Source: Emticicia agri (GTDB taxonomy: Bacteria > Bacteroidota > Bacteroidia > Cytophagales > Spirosomataceae). Taken from it: a stretch of DNA of 64,000 bases. Made by a program: the position numbers and the translations under genes. Positions 56,930-64,000 of this stretch are shown in pieces. The notes under the pieces were generated by a model. The model saw nothing but the letters and a program-made list of their open reading frames with translations, made no database searches and had not been told where the DNA came from. Each line of letters opens with the position of its first letter. The first letter of the stretch is position 1. The stretch is from assembly GCF_004168285.1 (NCBI RefSeq), contig NZ_SEWF01000005.1:1-64000 (forward strand). Reading direction: 5' to 3'.

Positions 56930-59739
56930 CATTCTTTTATAACTCTGTAAACAAACTGTCGGTCTTTAGTTCTTACTATCAGGAGATACAGACCCTGTTC
57001 AACATTCTTCATCAATAATTCATATCTGTCTGCATACTCCATTAGGTTCGTTTCCCCCTCTTTTCCATTTATACTTACCAGTCGGATAGCATCAAATAGT
57101 AAATTATCTTTCTGAATAATCAGCTTCTCAGTTACTGGATTAGGATAATACCGTATCTTGGTTCTTGAGATTTCCGGTTCAGTTGCTAAAGGCATTAATT
57201 GCTCTAAGGTTATTACTGTTTCAAGTGCCTCATATTGCTCATTTCTTTCAGTTCTCAATTTAAGTTTTAGTGTCCTGTCTTTTGTAGGGTCAATCATGAT
57301 ACTTCCCGTAGCCTCGTTTCTTCCGTCTATACTAATCTTTACTGGCATTCCTGATGATGATTGCACCTTAAATTCAAATGGTTGAGTAGCTGTAGAAAAC
57401 TGAGATTCGTCGTAAATAAACTGAGGATAGATTCTCATGAGTTCTATTTTTTGTCGGGCCAGTATTCTATTGGTATTATCCTTAATAGTTATGGTTGTAA
57501 CACCAGCTTTAGGCTCAAAGACAATAAATTCGTTTTTAAAACTTCCATTGCCAGATACTTCTATTTGAATATTTCTAAGATTAGTATTGATAATTGGTTT
57601 TCTTGGTGTAGATATAGCTCTATCCCAGGCCATTTCGCTTGGTAAAGCCTTATAATGGAAATACTCATCGGCCATTAATGGTTGTTTAATAAATCTTTGT
57701 AAAGTATTCTGTCCTGCAGCATACAAAGTATTTTCATCAAAAAATTCAAATCCATAAACTGTATTTGTACCTAACAAGGTAAACGAACTGTCTATCTTCC
57801 CTTTTGGCGTTATTTTCAGGAAATTATGTATGATATATTCCCCATATTCTTTCACCTCATGGACAGTATTCATAAAAATACTTCCATCCTTTTGATACTG
57901 TTTGAAATAACCTCCCCTATAAATATTTGATTGATAATTCTTGTCCGGATTCCCATTACTATCGTATTTCAGAAATTGTTGTTTAACTATATTGGCAATT
58001 TCACCAACAGCCATCTGGTTAACAATTAATCCGTCTGCATTTTTTATAGTATTTGGTATCCCACCAGAGAGTCCGAAAAAAGTATGATCCACTACAATAG
58101 TTTTAAAGGAATTATCCAGCATTCCATTAATATGGTACATATTGATATAGTTCACTCTTTGCGCAGGGGTTATATCGGCCCATGTTTCTACCGCAATCCT
58201 TTTATCGTCCATGATACTGAAATTGCTTATTCTCTGGTCTCTGATCAAGAAGTTTTTATCAAGCCCCTTTCCAGTCTCATATCTGATAATACTATCGCTT
58301 TTTATCTGGCGATACACAAAATTATTCTCCCAGTCAATTAAGTCGTTTGCTTCCAAAGTATCCTTTGAAACTATCATTTGATTGGCTTCATCAATCGTGT
58401 AGAATTTCCCATCACCTCTTACTACCAATGTATTTTTAGTTTTATATGTTTTCCAGATAGTTTTGCTATCAAAAAACTCATGTAATAACTTATGTTTATT
58501 GTCATATACCTGCACAGCATTCGGATAAGGCGAGTACCTGATACTATAAGGAGAATTATCGTGGGTATGGCTGATAAAATCAAGCAGATAGCTATTGTTA
58601 GAGAGTTTCTGAATCTGGTTAGGAAATAGCTGTTTTTGTACCTGCATTAAAATTCTGAAGTTCTCATCAATGTTACCGTCGGCATTTATTCTCTCTATCA
58701 CCCCACTCTTGTTTCGCATAATCCAATAGCTTCCATCAGCAAAGGCATGTAAAAAACTCGTATTTTTATGTAATTTTCTATCGTAGAAAGTAGAATCTAC
58801 CACACCATTTGCTTTAATTTTCAGGTGCTTATAATCAAAATAGACTAAATCAATACTGCCATTGCTCTGCTCAAAAAAACTAACACCCATATCAAATGTG
58901 CTTATCTTATCAAAACTTACATCCCATACTTTAGCACCATTTCTATCATACTTCCCTACTTTATTTTTTAAACCTTCAACACCTGACTGATATACCAGAA
59001 AATCATTTCCGACTCTTTGCAATTTATGGGTGTACGCTTCTATACCACTTAGTTTTACAGGAGAGAAGTTTTTATCAATTTCAAAATTTGTGTTTGTTTT
59101 AATTACCTCTACATTTCGTTTGCTATCAATGAGTAATAAAAAATATTCATTCAAATCGTTCGAGATTATATCTGTGAGCTGTGCACCAGTAGAACTTGTA
59201 AACATAGACGGGTCAAGTGTTCTGATAAATTTTCCATTTTTATCATACACTTCATGCTTTAGATAACTATTTTCATCATGAAAGAACAGTACAAAATTTT
59301 CATTCTTTAGCAAGACTATTTTTGAAATATAACGCTTAGGATTATTGAACTTAAAAGTAGTGTCGATTGCTCCATCATGAGAGACTTTTATAATTGAATA
59401 AGACGACTCACTAACCAGTTGAGAAATTAACACTTTACTATCGGGCGTAACAGCACTATTTGCTGACCGGTAATCGTAATTAAATGGCGTTTTATAAGTA
59501 AGATTCTTTACAATCTCCCCTTTTGTATTCAAAAGAAAATTTCCGGGTTCTTTTAACTCCCCGTTAATCAGGTTAGCATCAGTTCTAAGGTAGAGTAATC
59601 CGTTTGGAAATTGTGTAACTAAGGGTTCCTGAACAGCTAATGGTTTGATGAGAGGCTTACCTACAAAGGTAGTATCAAGGTAAAAAACCTGAGAAAAGCT
59701 ATGGAAAGATATGAATGCAAGTAATAAAACTTTTTTCAT
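56929..59739 (-). CDS. T9SS-exported delta-60-repeat protein
   Basis: A 936-residue secreted protein with a signal peptide (LAFISFHSFSQ). The body consists of delta-60-type repeats, each with G.(I/L)D.(T/N)F words (DGAIDTTFKFN, NGVVDSTF, GNIDENFRIL, GKIDSSFTLL), likely a large beta-propeller. A ~80-residue beta domain precedes the C-terminal type A sorting domain (YYPNPVTEKLIIQK ... GLYLLIVRTKDRQFVYRVIK) that directs T9SS outer-membrane export. A -7 box TACCTTTG is at 59799-59806. The function is unknown. Confidence 0.85.
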   Translation of the reverse strand: MKKVLLLAFISFHSFSQVFYLDTTFVGKPLIKPLAVQEPLVTQFPNGLLYLRTDANLINGELKEPGNFLLNTKGEIVKNLTYKTPFNYDYRSANSAVTPDSKVLISQLVSESSYSIIKVSHDGAIDTTFKFNNPKRYISKIVLLKNENFVLFFHDENSYLKHEVYDKNGKFIRTLDPSMFTSSTGAQLTDIISNDLNEYFLLLIDSKRNVEVIKTNTNFEIDKNFSPVKLSGIEAYTHKLQRVGNDFLVYQSGVEGLKNKVGKYDRNGAKVWDVSFDKISTFDMGVSFFEQSNGSIDLVYFDYKHLKIKANGVVDSTFYDRKLHKNTSFLHAFADGSYWIMRNKSGVIERINADGNIDENFRILMQVQKQLFPNQIQKLSNNSYLLDFISHTHDNSPYSIRYSPYPNAVQVYDNKHKLLHEFFDSKTIWKTYKTKNTLVVRGDGKFYTIDEANQMIVSKDTLEANDLIDWENNFVYRQIKSDSIIRYETGKGLDKNFLIRDQRISNFSIMDDKRIAVETWADITPAQRVNYINMYHINGMLDNSFKTIVVDHTFFGLSGGIPNTIKNADGLIVNQMAVGEIANIVKQQFLKYDSNGNPDKNYQSNIYRGGYFKQYQKDGSIFMNTVHEVKEYGEYIIHNFLKITPKGKIDSSFTLLGTNTVYGFEFFDENTLYAAGQNTLQRFIKQPLMADEYFHYKALPSEMAWDRAISTPRKPIINTNLRNIQIEVSGNGSFKNEFIVFEPKAGVTTITIKDNTNRILARQKIELMRIYPQFIYDESQFSTATQPFEFKVQSSSGMPVKISIDGRNEATGSIMIDPTKDRTLKLKLRTERNEQYEALETVITLEQLMPLATEPEISRTKIRYYPNPVTEKLIIQKDNLLFDAIRLVSINGKEGETNLMEYADRYELLMKNVEQGLYLLIVRTKDRQFVYRVIKE

Positions 59740-59798
59740 GACTTAGGGCTTTTTCAATCAATGACTGCATTAAGAGTCAATTAGTTGGAATGGACTCA

Positions 59799-59806
59799 CA
59801 AAGGTA
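59799..59806 (-). promoter_or_regulatory. -7 box of the T9SS-cargo gene
   Basis: TACCTTTG on the minus strand, 60 nt before the ATG; no TTG at 19-22 nt upstream, so weak. Confidence 0.4.
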
Positions 59807-59824
59807 GTTTTTAAAAACAAAAAA

Positions 59825-59847
59825 TCCTCGTAGCTGTACTACGAGGA
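59825..59847 (-). terminator. Terminator of tig
   Basis: Perfect 9-bp stem TCCTCGTAG/CTACGAGGA followed on the minus strand by TTTTTTG. Confidence 0.85.
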
Positions 59848-59872
59848 CTATATAATCTTCCATTACAAAATC

Positions 59873-61216
59873 TTAGGCATAAACCTCTTCTGCAATTTTA
59901 TTGAATTCGTCAACTTTAACAGTTTTCTTTTCTACTGTCAGGTTTGCTTTCAGAAACTCACGTACTTTCTTACCAAAAGCACGGTCAGTATAACGACGCA
60001 CGGCGTTATCTTTGTTTTCTTTCAATTGCTTACGAGCCATATTGTCGATGATGTCTTCTAAACCTTCGTAAGAGTAAGCACCGAAATAGTTACGCATTTC
60101 TGCTTTTACTTCTTCCACAATATCATTATACTCTAATTTAATTTCGTTGTTAGCTGCTATTTCATTACGAATCAAATCCATACGTAAACCACGGGCAAAA
60201 GCATCATAATCTTTGTTGATGTCTTCTTCTGTAAATTTACCTTCGTTGATAGTCAACAACCATTTTTTCAGAAACGCATCCGGTAATTCAATATGAATAT
60301 TATCTAAAAGCGTTTTCTCTACTTCAAAGTCTAACAAATAATCGCTTTCACGCTCGTAGTTTTCTTTAACAATGCGCTTGATTTCTTCTCTGAATTCTTC
60401 TTCGGTAGTAACTTTTCCGGCACCAACCGCTTTATCAAAAAACTCTTGATCAATATCAGCCGGAGATACTCTGGTAATTTTTTCTACGGTAAATTCAAAT
60501 TCGCCTGTTAGAGCAGATGCTTCTTCTTCACTTTTACCAGTAGCAAAACCTAAATCTTTAGGGTTTTCAAAAACCGACTGAATGTCAAATTTCACACTAC
60601 TTCCCTTTTCTAAACCTTTAAAAATATGGAAAGCATCTTCACGCACACGACCGGTTGAAATAGTAGCATCAGTAATTTCTGTTTCTGACGACTCTTGCTT
60701 CAAAGTTCCAAACACTAAATCTTCTTTCTCTACCTCTTCGGCCTCTGAATCGTTCCCAAAACGACGACGAATATCTTCTATTGCCTCAGTAACTCTTTCT
60801 TCAGTAGGTTCGATATCATAATTGGTAATGGCCGGAATCGCACTTAAATCTACTGTAAAATCTGATGCCAGTCCTAAATCATATTCAAAAGAAAATTCTT
60901 TGCTATTGTCCCAATCTACCTTTGCAGAAAGCTCGTTGTCTGGCATTGGGTCTCCTACTACACGTAGTTTGTTGTTAGTGATATATTCATTAGTAGTTTT
61001 AGAAACAAGGTTTATTACTTCGTCAACTAAGATACTTTTACCGTATAATCTCTGGATATATTCTTTAGGAACCATGCCCGGGCGAAAACCTTTCACCTGT
61101 GCTGTTTTAGTGTATTGTTTAATCTTTTTATCTACTTCCGGCTTGTAATCTGCCTCTGTAACAGTTACTTTAAGTCTGCCGTTTGTTGCAGAAGTCTTGT
61201 CTAATATTGTTTCCAT
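59873..61216 (-). CDS. tig: Trigger factor
   Basis: A 447-residue ribosome-associated folding chaperone. The N-terminal ribosome-binding domain has QVKGFRPGMVPKEYIQRLYG, matching the GFRxGxxP signature. The middle region holds a degenerate FKBP-like fold and the C-terminal ~200 residues the helical arms. The peptidyl-prolyl isomerase domain is diverged, as usual in Bacteroidota. It is monocistronic; clpP lies 15 kb away, not adjacent as in many bacteria. Confidence 0.93.
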   Translation of the reverse strand: METILDKTSATNGRLKVTVTEADYKPEVDKKIKQYTKTAQVKGFRPGMVPKEYIQRLYGKSILVDEVINLVSKTTNEYITNNKLRVVGDPMPDNELSAKVDWDNSKEFSFEYDLGLASDFTVDLSAIPAITNYDIEPTEERVTEAIEDIRRRFGNDSEAEEVEKEDLVFGTLKQESSETEITDATISTGRVREDAFHIFKGLEKGSSVKFDIQSVFENPKDLGFATGKSEEEASALTGEFEFTVEKITRVSPADIDQEFFDKAVGAGKVTTEEEFREEIKRIVKENYERESDYLLDFEVEKTLLDNIHIELPDAFLKKWLLTINEGKFTEEDINKDYDAFARGLRMDLIRNEIAANNEIKLEYNDIVEEVKAEMRNYFGAYSYEGLEDIIDNMARKQLKENKDNAVRRYTDRAFGKKVREFLKANLTVEKKTVKVDEFNKIAEEVYA

Positions 61217-61317
61217 TATGTAGGAATATGAGGTTTATTTGATAAAATCGCCACATTCAGTACTAATAGTCTGAATGAAATAAAGTTTTGTGTGAGCTAA
61301 AACTGGTATTATTAAAA

Positions 61318-61348
61318 AACCCCCTGACCAGGCAAGGTTCAGAGGGTT
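61318..61348 (-). terminator. Terminator of tRNA-Leu
   Basis: AACCCTCTGA / TCAGGGGGTT stem with one mismatch; on the minus strand followed by TTTTT. Confidence 0.8.
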
Positions 61349-61353
61349 GTCTG

Positions 61354-61435
61354 TACGGGCGGAGGGACTCGAACCCCCATGCCTTGCGACACCAGATCCT
61401 AAGTCTGGCACGTCTACCAATTTCGCCACGCCCGC
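61354..61435 (-). tRNA. tRNA-Leu (TAG)
   Basis: Class II cloverleaf: acceptor GCGGGCG/CGCCCGT, anticodon stem CCAGA/TCTGG with loop CTTAGGA, long variable arm TGTCGCAAGGCA, T-arm GGGGG TTCGAGT CCCTC, discriminator A. A single housekeeping gene with its own promoter and terminator. Confidence 0.95.
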
Positions 61436-61473
61436 ATCGCTCGTTTCCGTTTAGTTGTAACTGAATCGGGCTG

Positions 61474-61504
61474 CAAAGGTAATCAGTTTTTTTATTCATG
61501 TCAA
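61474..61504 (-). promoter_or_regulatory. Housekeeping promoter of tRNA-Leu
   Basis: Minus strand TTG, exactly 20 nt, TACCTTTG, about 40 nt before the tRNA 5' end. Confidence 0.8.
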
Positions 61505-61673
61505 CCCATTTGAAAAAAAACTTTATTTTTTTTCAAACTTTTTTTTCTACCTCCGAAAAAGTGAAAATCCGGATACTTTATTTAGATTGCATCAAGAGTA
61601 TGTTGAAAAATTATTTGCGCTTAAGCCAACCATTGATTATATTAGTCTTTAGGTACACAATAAAACAACAATA

Positions 61674-63947
61674 ATGTCGGGAGTAATAGCAGAAAAAGTG
61701 GAAACCAGTCGTCAGTATGAGCCAATGATAGACCTTGAGAAAGAAAGAGCGGAGATATTAACAAAGTATCGTCGATTACTTCGGGCAGCCAAACCTACCC
61801 TGAAAGAAGACGATGCCAAACAGATAAAGAAAGCCTTTACAATTGCGGTAGAAGCCCATAAAGATATGCGGCGGAAATCAGGAGAACCCTACATTTATCA
61901 TCCTTTAGAAGTAGCGCAGATATGTGTAGAAGAAATCGGATTAGGGGCTACTTCTATTATCTGTGCTTTACTACATGACGTGGTAGAAGACACAGATATG
62001 ACCCTGAAAGAAATTGAAAAAGATTTTGGTCCGAAAGTAGCCCGTATTATTGATGGCCTTACCAAAATCTCAGGCAATTTTGAGCAAGGCACTTCTGCAC
62101 AAGCCGAAAATTTCCGTAAGATGCTGATTACGCTTTCGGAAGATGTGCGTGTGATTCTGATAAAACTGGCTGACCGCCTGCATAATATGCGTACACTTGG
62201 CAGTATGGCCCGCAACTCTCAGTTAAAAATTGCTCATGAAACTATTTTTATCTATGCACCGCTTGCCCACCGTTTGGGTTTGTACAAGATAAAATCAGAG
62301 CTTGAAGACCTTTACCTCAAATATACAGAGCCTGAAATGTTTAAAGACATTGCCCAAAAGCTCAAAAGTACCAAATCGACACGTGATAGATTTATTGATA
62401 ATTTTATTAAACCCCTCAAAAAGAAAATACATGACAATGGCCTTGAGTTTATCATTAAAGGCCGCCCCAAGCATATTTATTCAATCTGGAACAAGATAAA
62501 GAAACAGAATACACCTTTTGAGGAAATCTTCGATTTGTTTGCCATTCGGGTAATTTTACAGAATGTTTCACCTGAAAAAGAGAAATCGGCCTGCTGGCAG
62601 GTATATTCTATTGTAACTGACCAGTATAAACCCAATCCTGACCGACTGAAAGACTGGATTTCTATTCCTAAAGCTAATGGGTATGAGTCTTTGCATACAA
62701 CTGTGATGAGCCAGACAGGCCAATGGGTAGAAGTACAGATTCGTACCGAGCGCATGGATGAAATTTCGGAAAGAGGTTATGCCGCTCACTTTAAATATAA
62801 AGGCAACGATACCTCAATGAATGCTCCGCTTGACCGATGGATTAATCAGGTACGGGAAACGTTGCAATCGGGCGATAAATCAGCTATTGAGTTTTTAGAA
62901 GATTTCAGGGGGAATTTTTATAATGAAGAAGTTTTTGTTTTTACACCTAAAGGTGATTTAAAGGTATTAAGAAAAGGAGCTACTGTACTCGATTTTGCTT
63001 TTGAGATTCATACCGATATAGGGAAAAAATGTACAGCCGGAAAAGTAAATAACCAGTTAGTGCCTATTAGTTATACTTTACAGAACGGCGACCAGGTAGA
63101 AATATTAACTACCAAAAACCAAAAACCCTCAGAAGACTGGCTCAGGTTTGTTACTACCACTAAGGCCAAAGCCCGTATTAAAGACTTACTGAAAGAAGAA
63201 AATAAAGTTTATTATAGTGATGGAAAAGAAATAATCACCAAAAAATTCAAGATTTTAGGGTTAGAAAACAACCTCGAAACCCTTAATCAGTTACGAGCCT
63301 ATTTTAATAAAAAAGATTATAACGACCTTTACTATGCTTTTGGCAAGGCTTATATTAATCCTGATGAAATCAAGAAATTTAAGGCAGACAGAGAGGCTCG
63401 TTTAAATAAGCAGGCAAAAATTGAAATAGACAATAAGGCTTTTATTGATGCCAAGAGTTTTGAAAAAGAAATTAAGAAAGTAAAAGGCAACGACACCCTA
63501 TTTATTGGTGATGATTTACAGGAAATTGATTTTACCTTAGCCCGTTGTTGTAATCCAATTCCCGGCGATGACGTTTTTGGATTCCTGACTGTAAATGAAG
63601 GCATCAAAATCCATCGGAATTCCTGCCCTAATGCACAACAGTTATTGTCGCAATATGGCAATCGGGTTATTAAAGCCCGTTGGTCGTCGCAGGTGGCGAA
63701 AGCCTTTGTAGCAACCGTACATTTAGATGGTATTGACCGTATGGGCATGATTCAGGACATTTCTAAAGTAATCTCAAGCGAGCTACATATTAACATGCGT
63801 TCTTTGGCAGTTGATACAAATGATGGTATATTTACGGGTGATATAAAATTATATGTGCAGGATACACGCCATTTGGAAACACTGATGAAATCTTTAGGGG
63901 AAATAGAAGGGGTTAATCAGGTAACACGTGTTGATGCAGAAAAATGA
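61674..63947 (+). CDS. relA/spoT: Bifunctional (p)ppGpp synthetase/hydrolase
   Basis: A 757-residue RSH-type stringent-response enzyme. The HD hydrolase domain has HPLEVAQICVEE and ALLHDVVEDTDMTL with HD intact; the synthetase domain carries GRPKHIYSIWNKIKKQN and the RxKD-like region, PKANGYESLHTTV and EVQIRTERMDEISERGYAAH. TGS (VFVFTPKGDLKVLRKGATVL), a Zn-finger-like CCNPIPGDDVFGF and a C-terminal ACT domain follow. Both activities look intact. Confidence 0.95.
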   Translation: MSGVIAEKVETSRQYEPMIDLEKERAEILTKYRRLLRAAKPTLKEDDAKQIKKAFTIAVEAHKDMRRKSGEPYIYHPLEVAQICVEEIGLGATSIICALLHDVVEDTDMTLKEIEKDFGPKVARIIDGLTKISGNFEQGTSAQAENFRKMLITLSEDVRVILIKLADRLHNMRTLGSMARNSQLKIAHETIFIYAPLAHRLGLYKIKSELEDLYLKYTEPEMFKDIAQKLKSTKSTRDRFIDNFIKPLKKKIHDNGLEFIIKGRPKHIYSIWNKIKKQNTPFEEIFDLFAIRVILQNVSPEKEKSACWQVYSIVTDQYKPNPDRLKDWISIPKANGYESLHTTVMSQTGQWVEVQIRTERMDEISERGYAAHFKYKGNDTSMNAPLDRWINQVRETLQSGDKSAIEFLEDFRGNFYNEEVFVFTPKGDLKVLRKGATVLDFAFEIHTDIGKKCTAGKVNNQLVPISYTLQNGDQVEILTTKNQKPSEDWLRFVTTTKAKARIKDLLKEENKVYYSDGKEIITKKFKILGLENNLETLNQLRAYFNKKDYNDLYYAFGKAYINPDEIKKFKADREARLNKQAKIEIDNKAFIDAKSFEKEIKKVKGNDTLFIGDDLQEIDFTLARCCNPIPGDDVFGFLTVNEGIKIHRNSCPNAQQLLSQYGNRVIKARWSSQVAKAFVATVHLDGIDRMGMIQDISKVISSELHINMRSLAVDTNDGIFTGDIKLYVQDTRHLETLMKSLGEIEGVNQVTRVDAEK

Positions 63948-64000
63948 ATCTGAACATCTTTAGACCAAACATAACCATACTCTTCAATGAAATCATTTGC

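Noticed and set aside
63987-64000. Start of a further gene (ATGAAATCATTTGC)
   Set aside because: Only four codons are inside the window, so it cannot be supported.

Overview
The window is AT-rich and looks like a chromosome segment of a Bacteroidota member, most likely order Cytophagales. The signs are a type IX secretion sorting domain, a 3-coathanger-stack surface protein, a DUF4382 lipoprotein, an S9B dipeptidyl peptidase, LytTR/LytS signalling, few Shine-Dalgarno sites, and housekeeping promoters of the TTG-N20-TAnnTTTG type (clear before tRNA-Arg, tRNA-Leu, rpmH and an amidohydrolase gene).

Layout. 1-0.46 kb: tail of an IS256-family element. 0.5-25.4 kb: accessory and metabolic genes (CHASE3 histidine kinase, pRiA4b ORF-3-like protein, chromate transporter, 2OG-Fe(II) oxygenase, rpe with a GT-C glycosyltransferase, DPP4-type peptidase, DMT exporter, beta-helix and FG-GAP exoproteins, a Cys-repeat surface protein, a more GC-rich ABC permease). 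25.5-30.4 kb: tRNA-Arg, an isolated nuoI-J-K block whose NuoI has a long KPxFKP-repeat tail, an FAD dehydrogenase and a Nudix hydrolase.

30.4-43.75 kb is the remarkable part: about 13 kb entirely on the minus strand. In transcription order it holds a promoter, two short leader ORFs each followed by an intrinsic terminator, a PcfJ-domain protein, an Rnl5/DRB0094-type RNA ligase, a possible primase-fold protein, an ATP-grasp enzyme, an endonuclease V-like nuclease, a small unknown protein, a TROVE/Ro60 protein, an SPFH/slipin protein and an RtcB RNA ligase. Between these genes lie about 18 tRNA-like genes with anticodons for Ser, Leu, Tyr, Phe, Arg, Pro, Thr, Glu, His, Asn, Gln, Lys, Ile, Met, Val and Asp. 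Interleaved are seven copies of a Y-RNA-like structured element whose outer stems differ in sequence but stay complementary. Two of those carry a tRNA in circularly permuted order (T half, closed acceptor hairpin, D half); a third permuted tRNA stands alone. Ten of these RNAs carry 14-17 nt GC-rich hairpin insertions at three fixed sites. Known rsr-yrlA-rtcB loci couple Ro60, a tRNA-mimicking Y RNA and RtcB; this looks like a greatly expanded relative, with a full set of spare or decoy tRNAs, two ligase types and an inosine-type nuclease. I infer an RNA-damage or tRNA-repair/replacement system, possibly anti-phage or anti-ribotoxin, possibly gated by leader-peptide attenuation.

44-64 kb is ordinary: clpP, an XRE regulator, a LytS/serine hydrolase/LytTR operon, DoxX, rnpA-rpmH, M61 peptidase, amidohydrolase, LMW-PTP, a helical-repeat protein, gpmI, a T9SS-exported delta-60-repeat protein, tig, tRNA-Leu and relA/spoT. 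Four long imperfect palindromes in intergenic DNA form a separate set of repeats.
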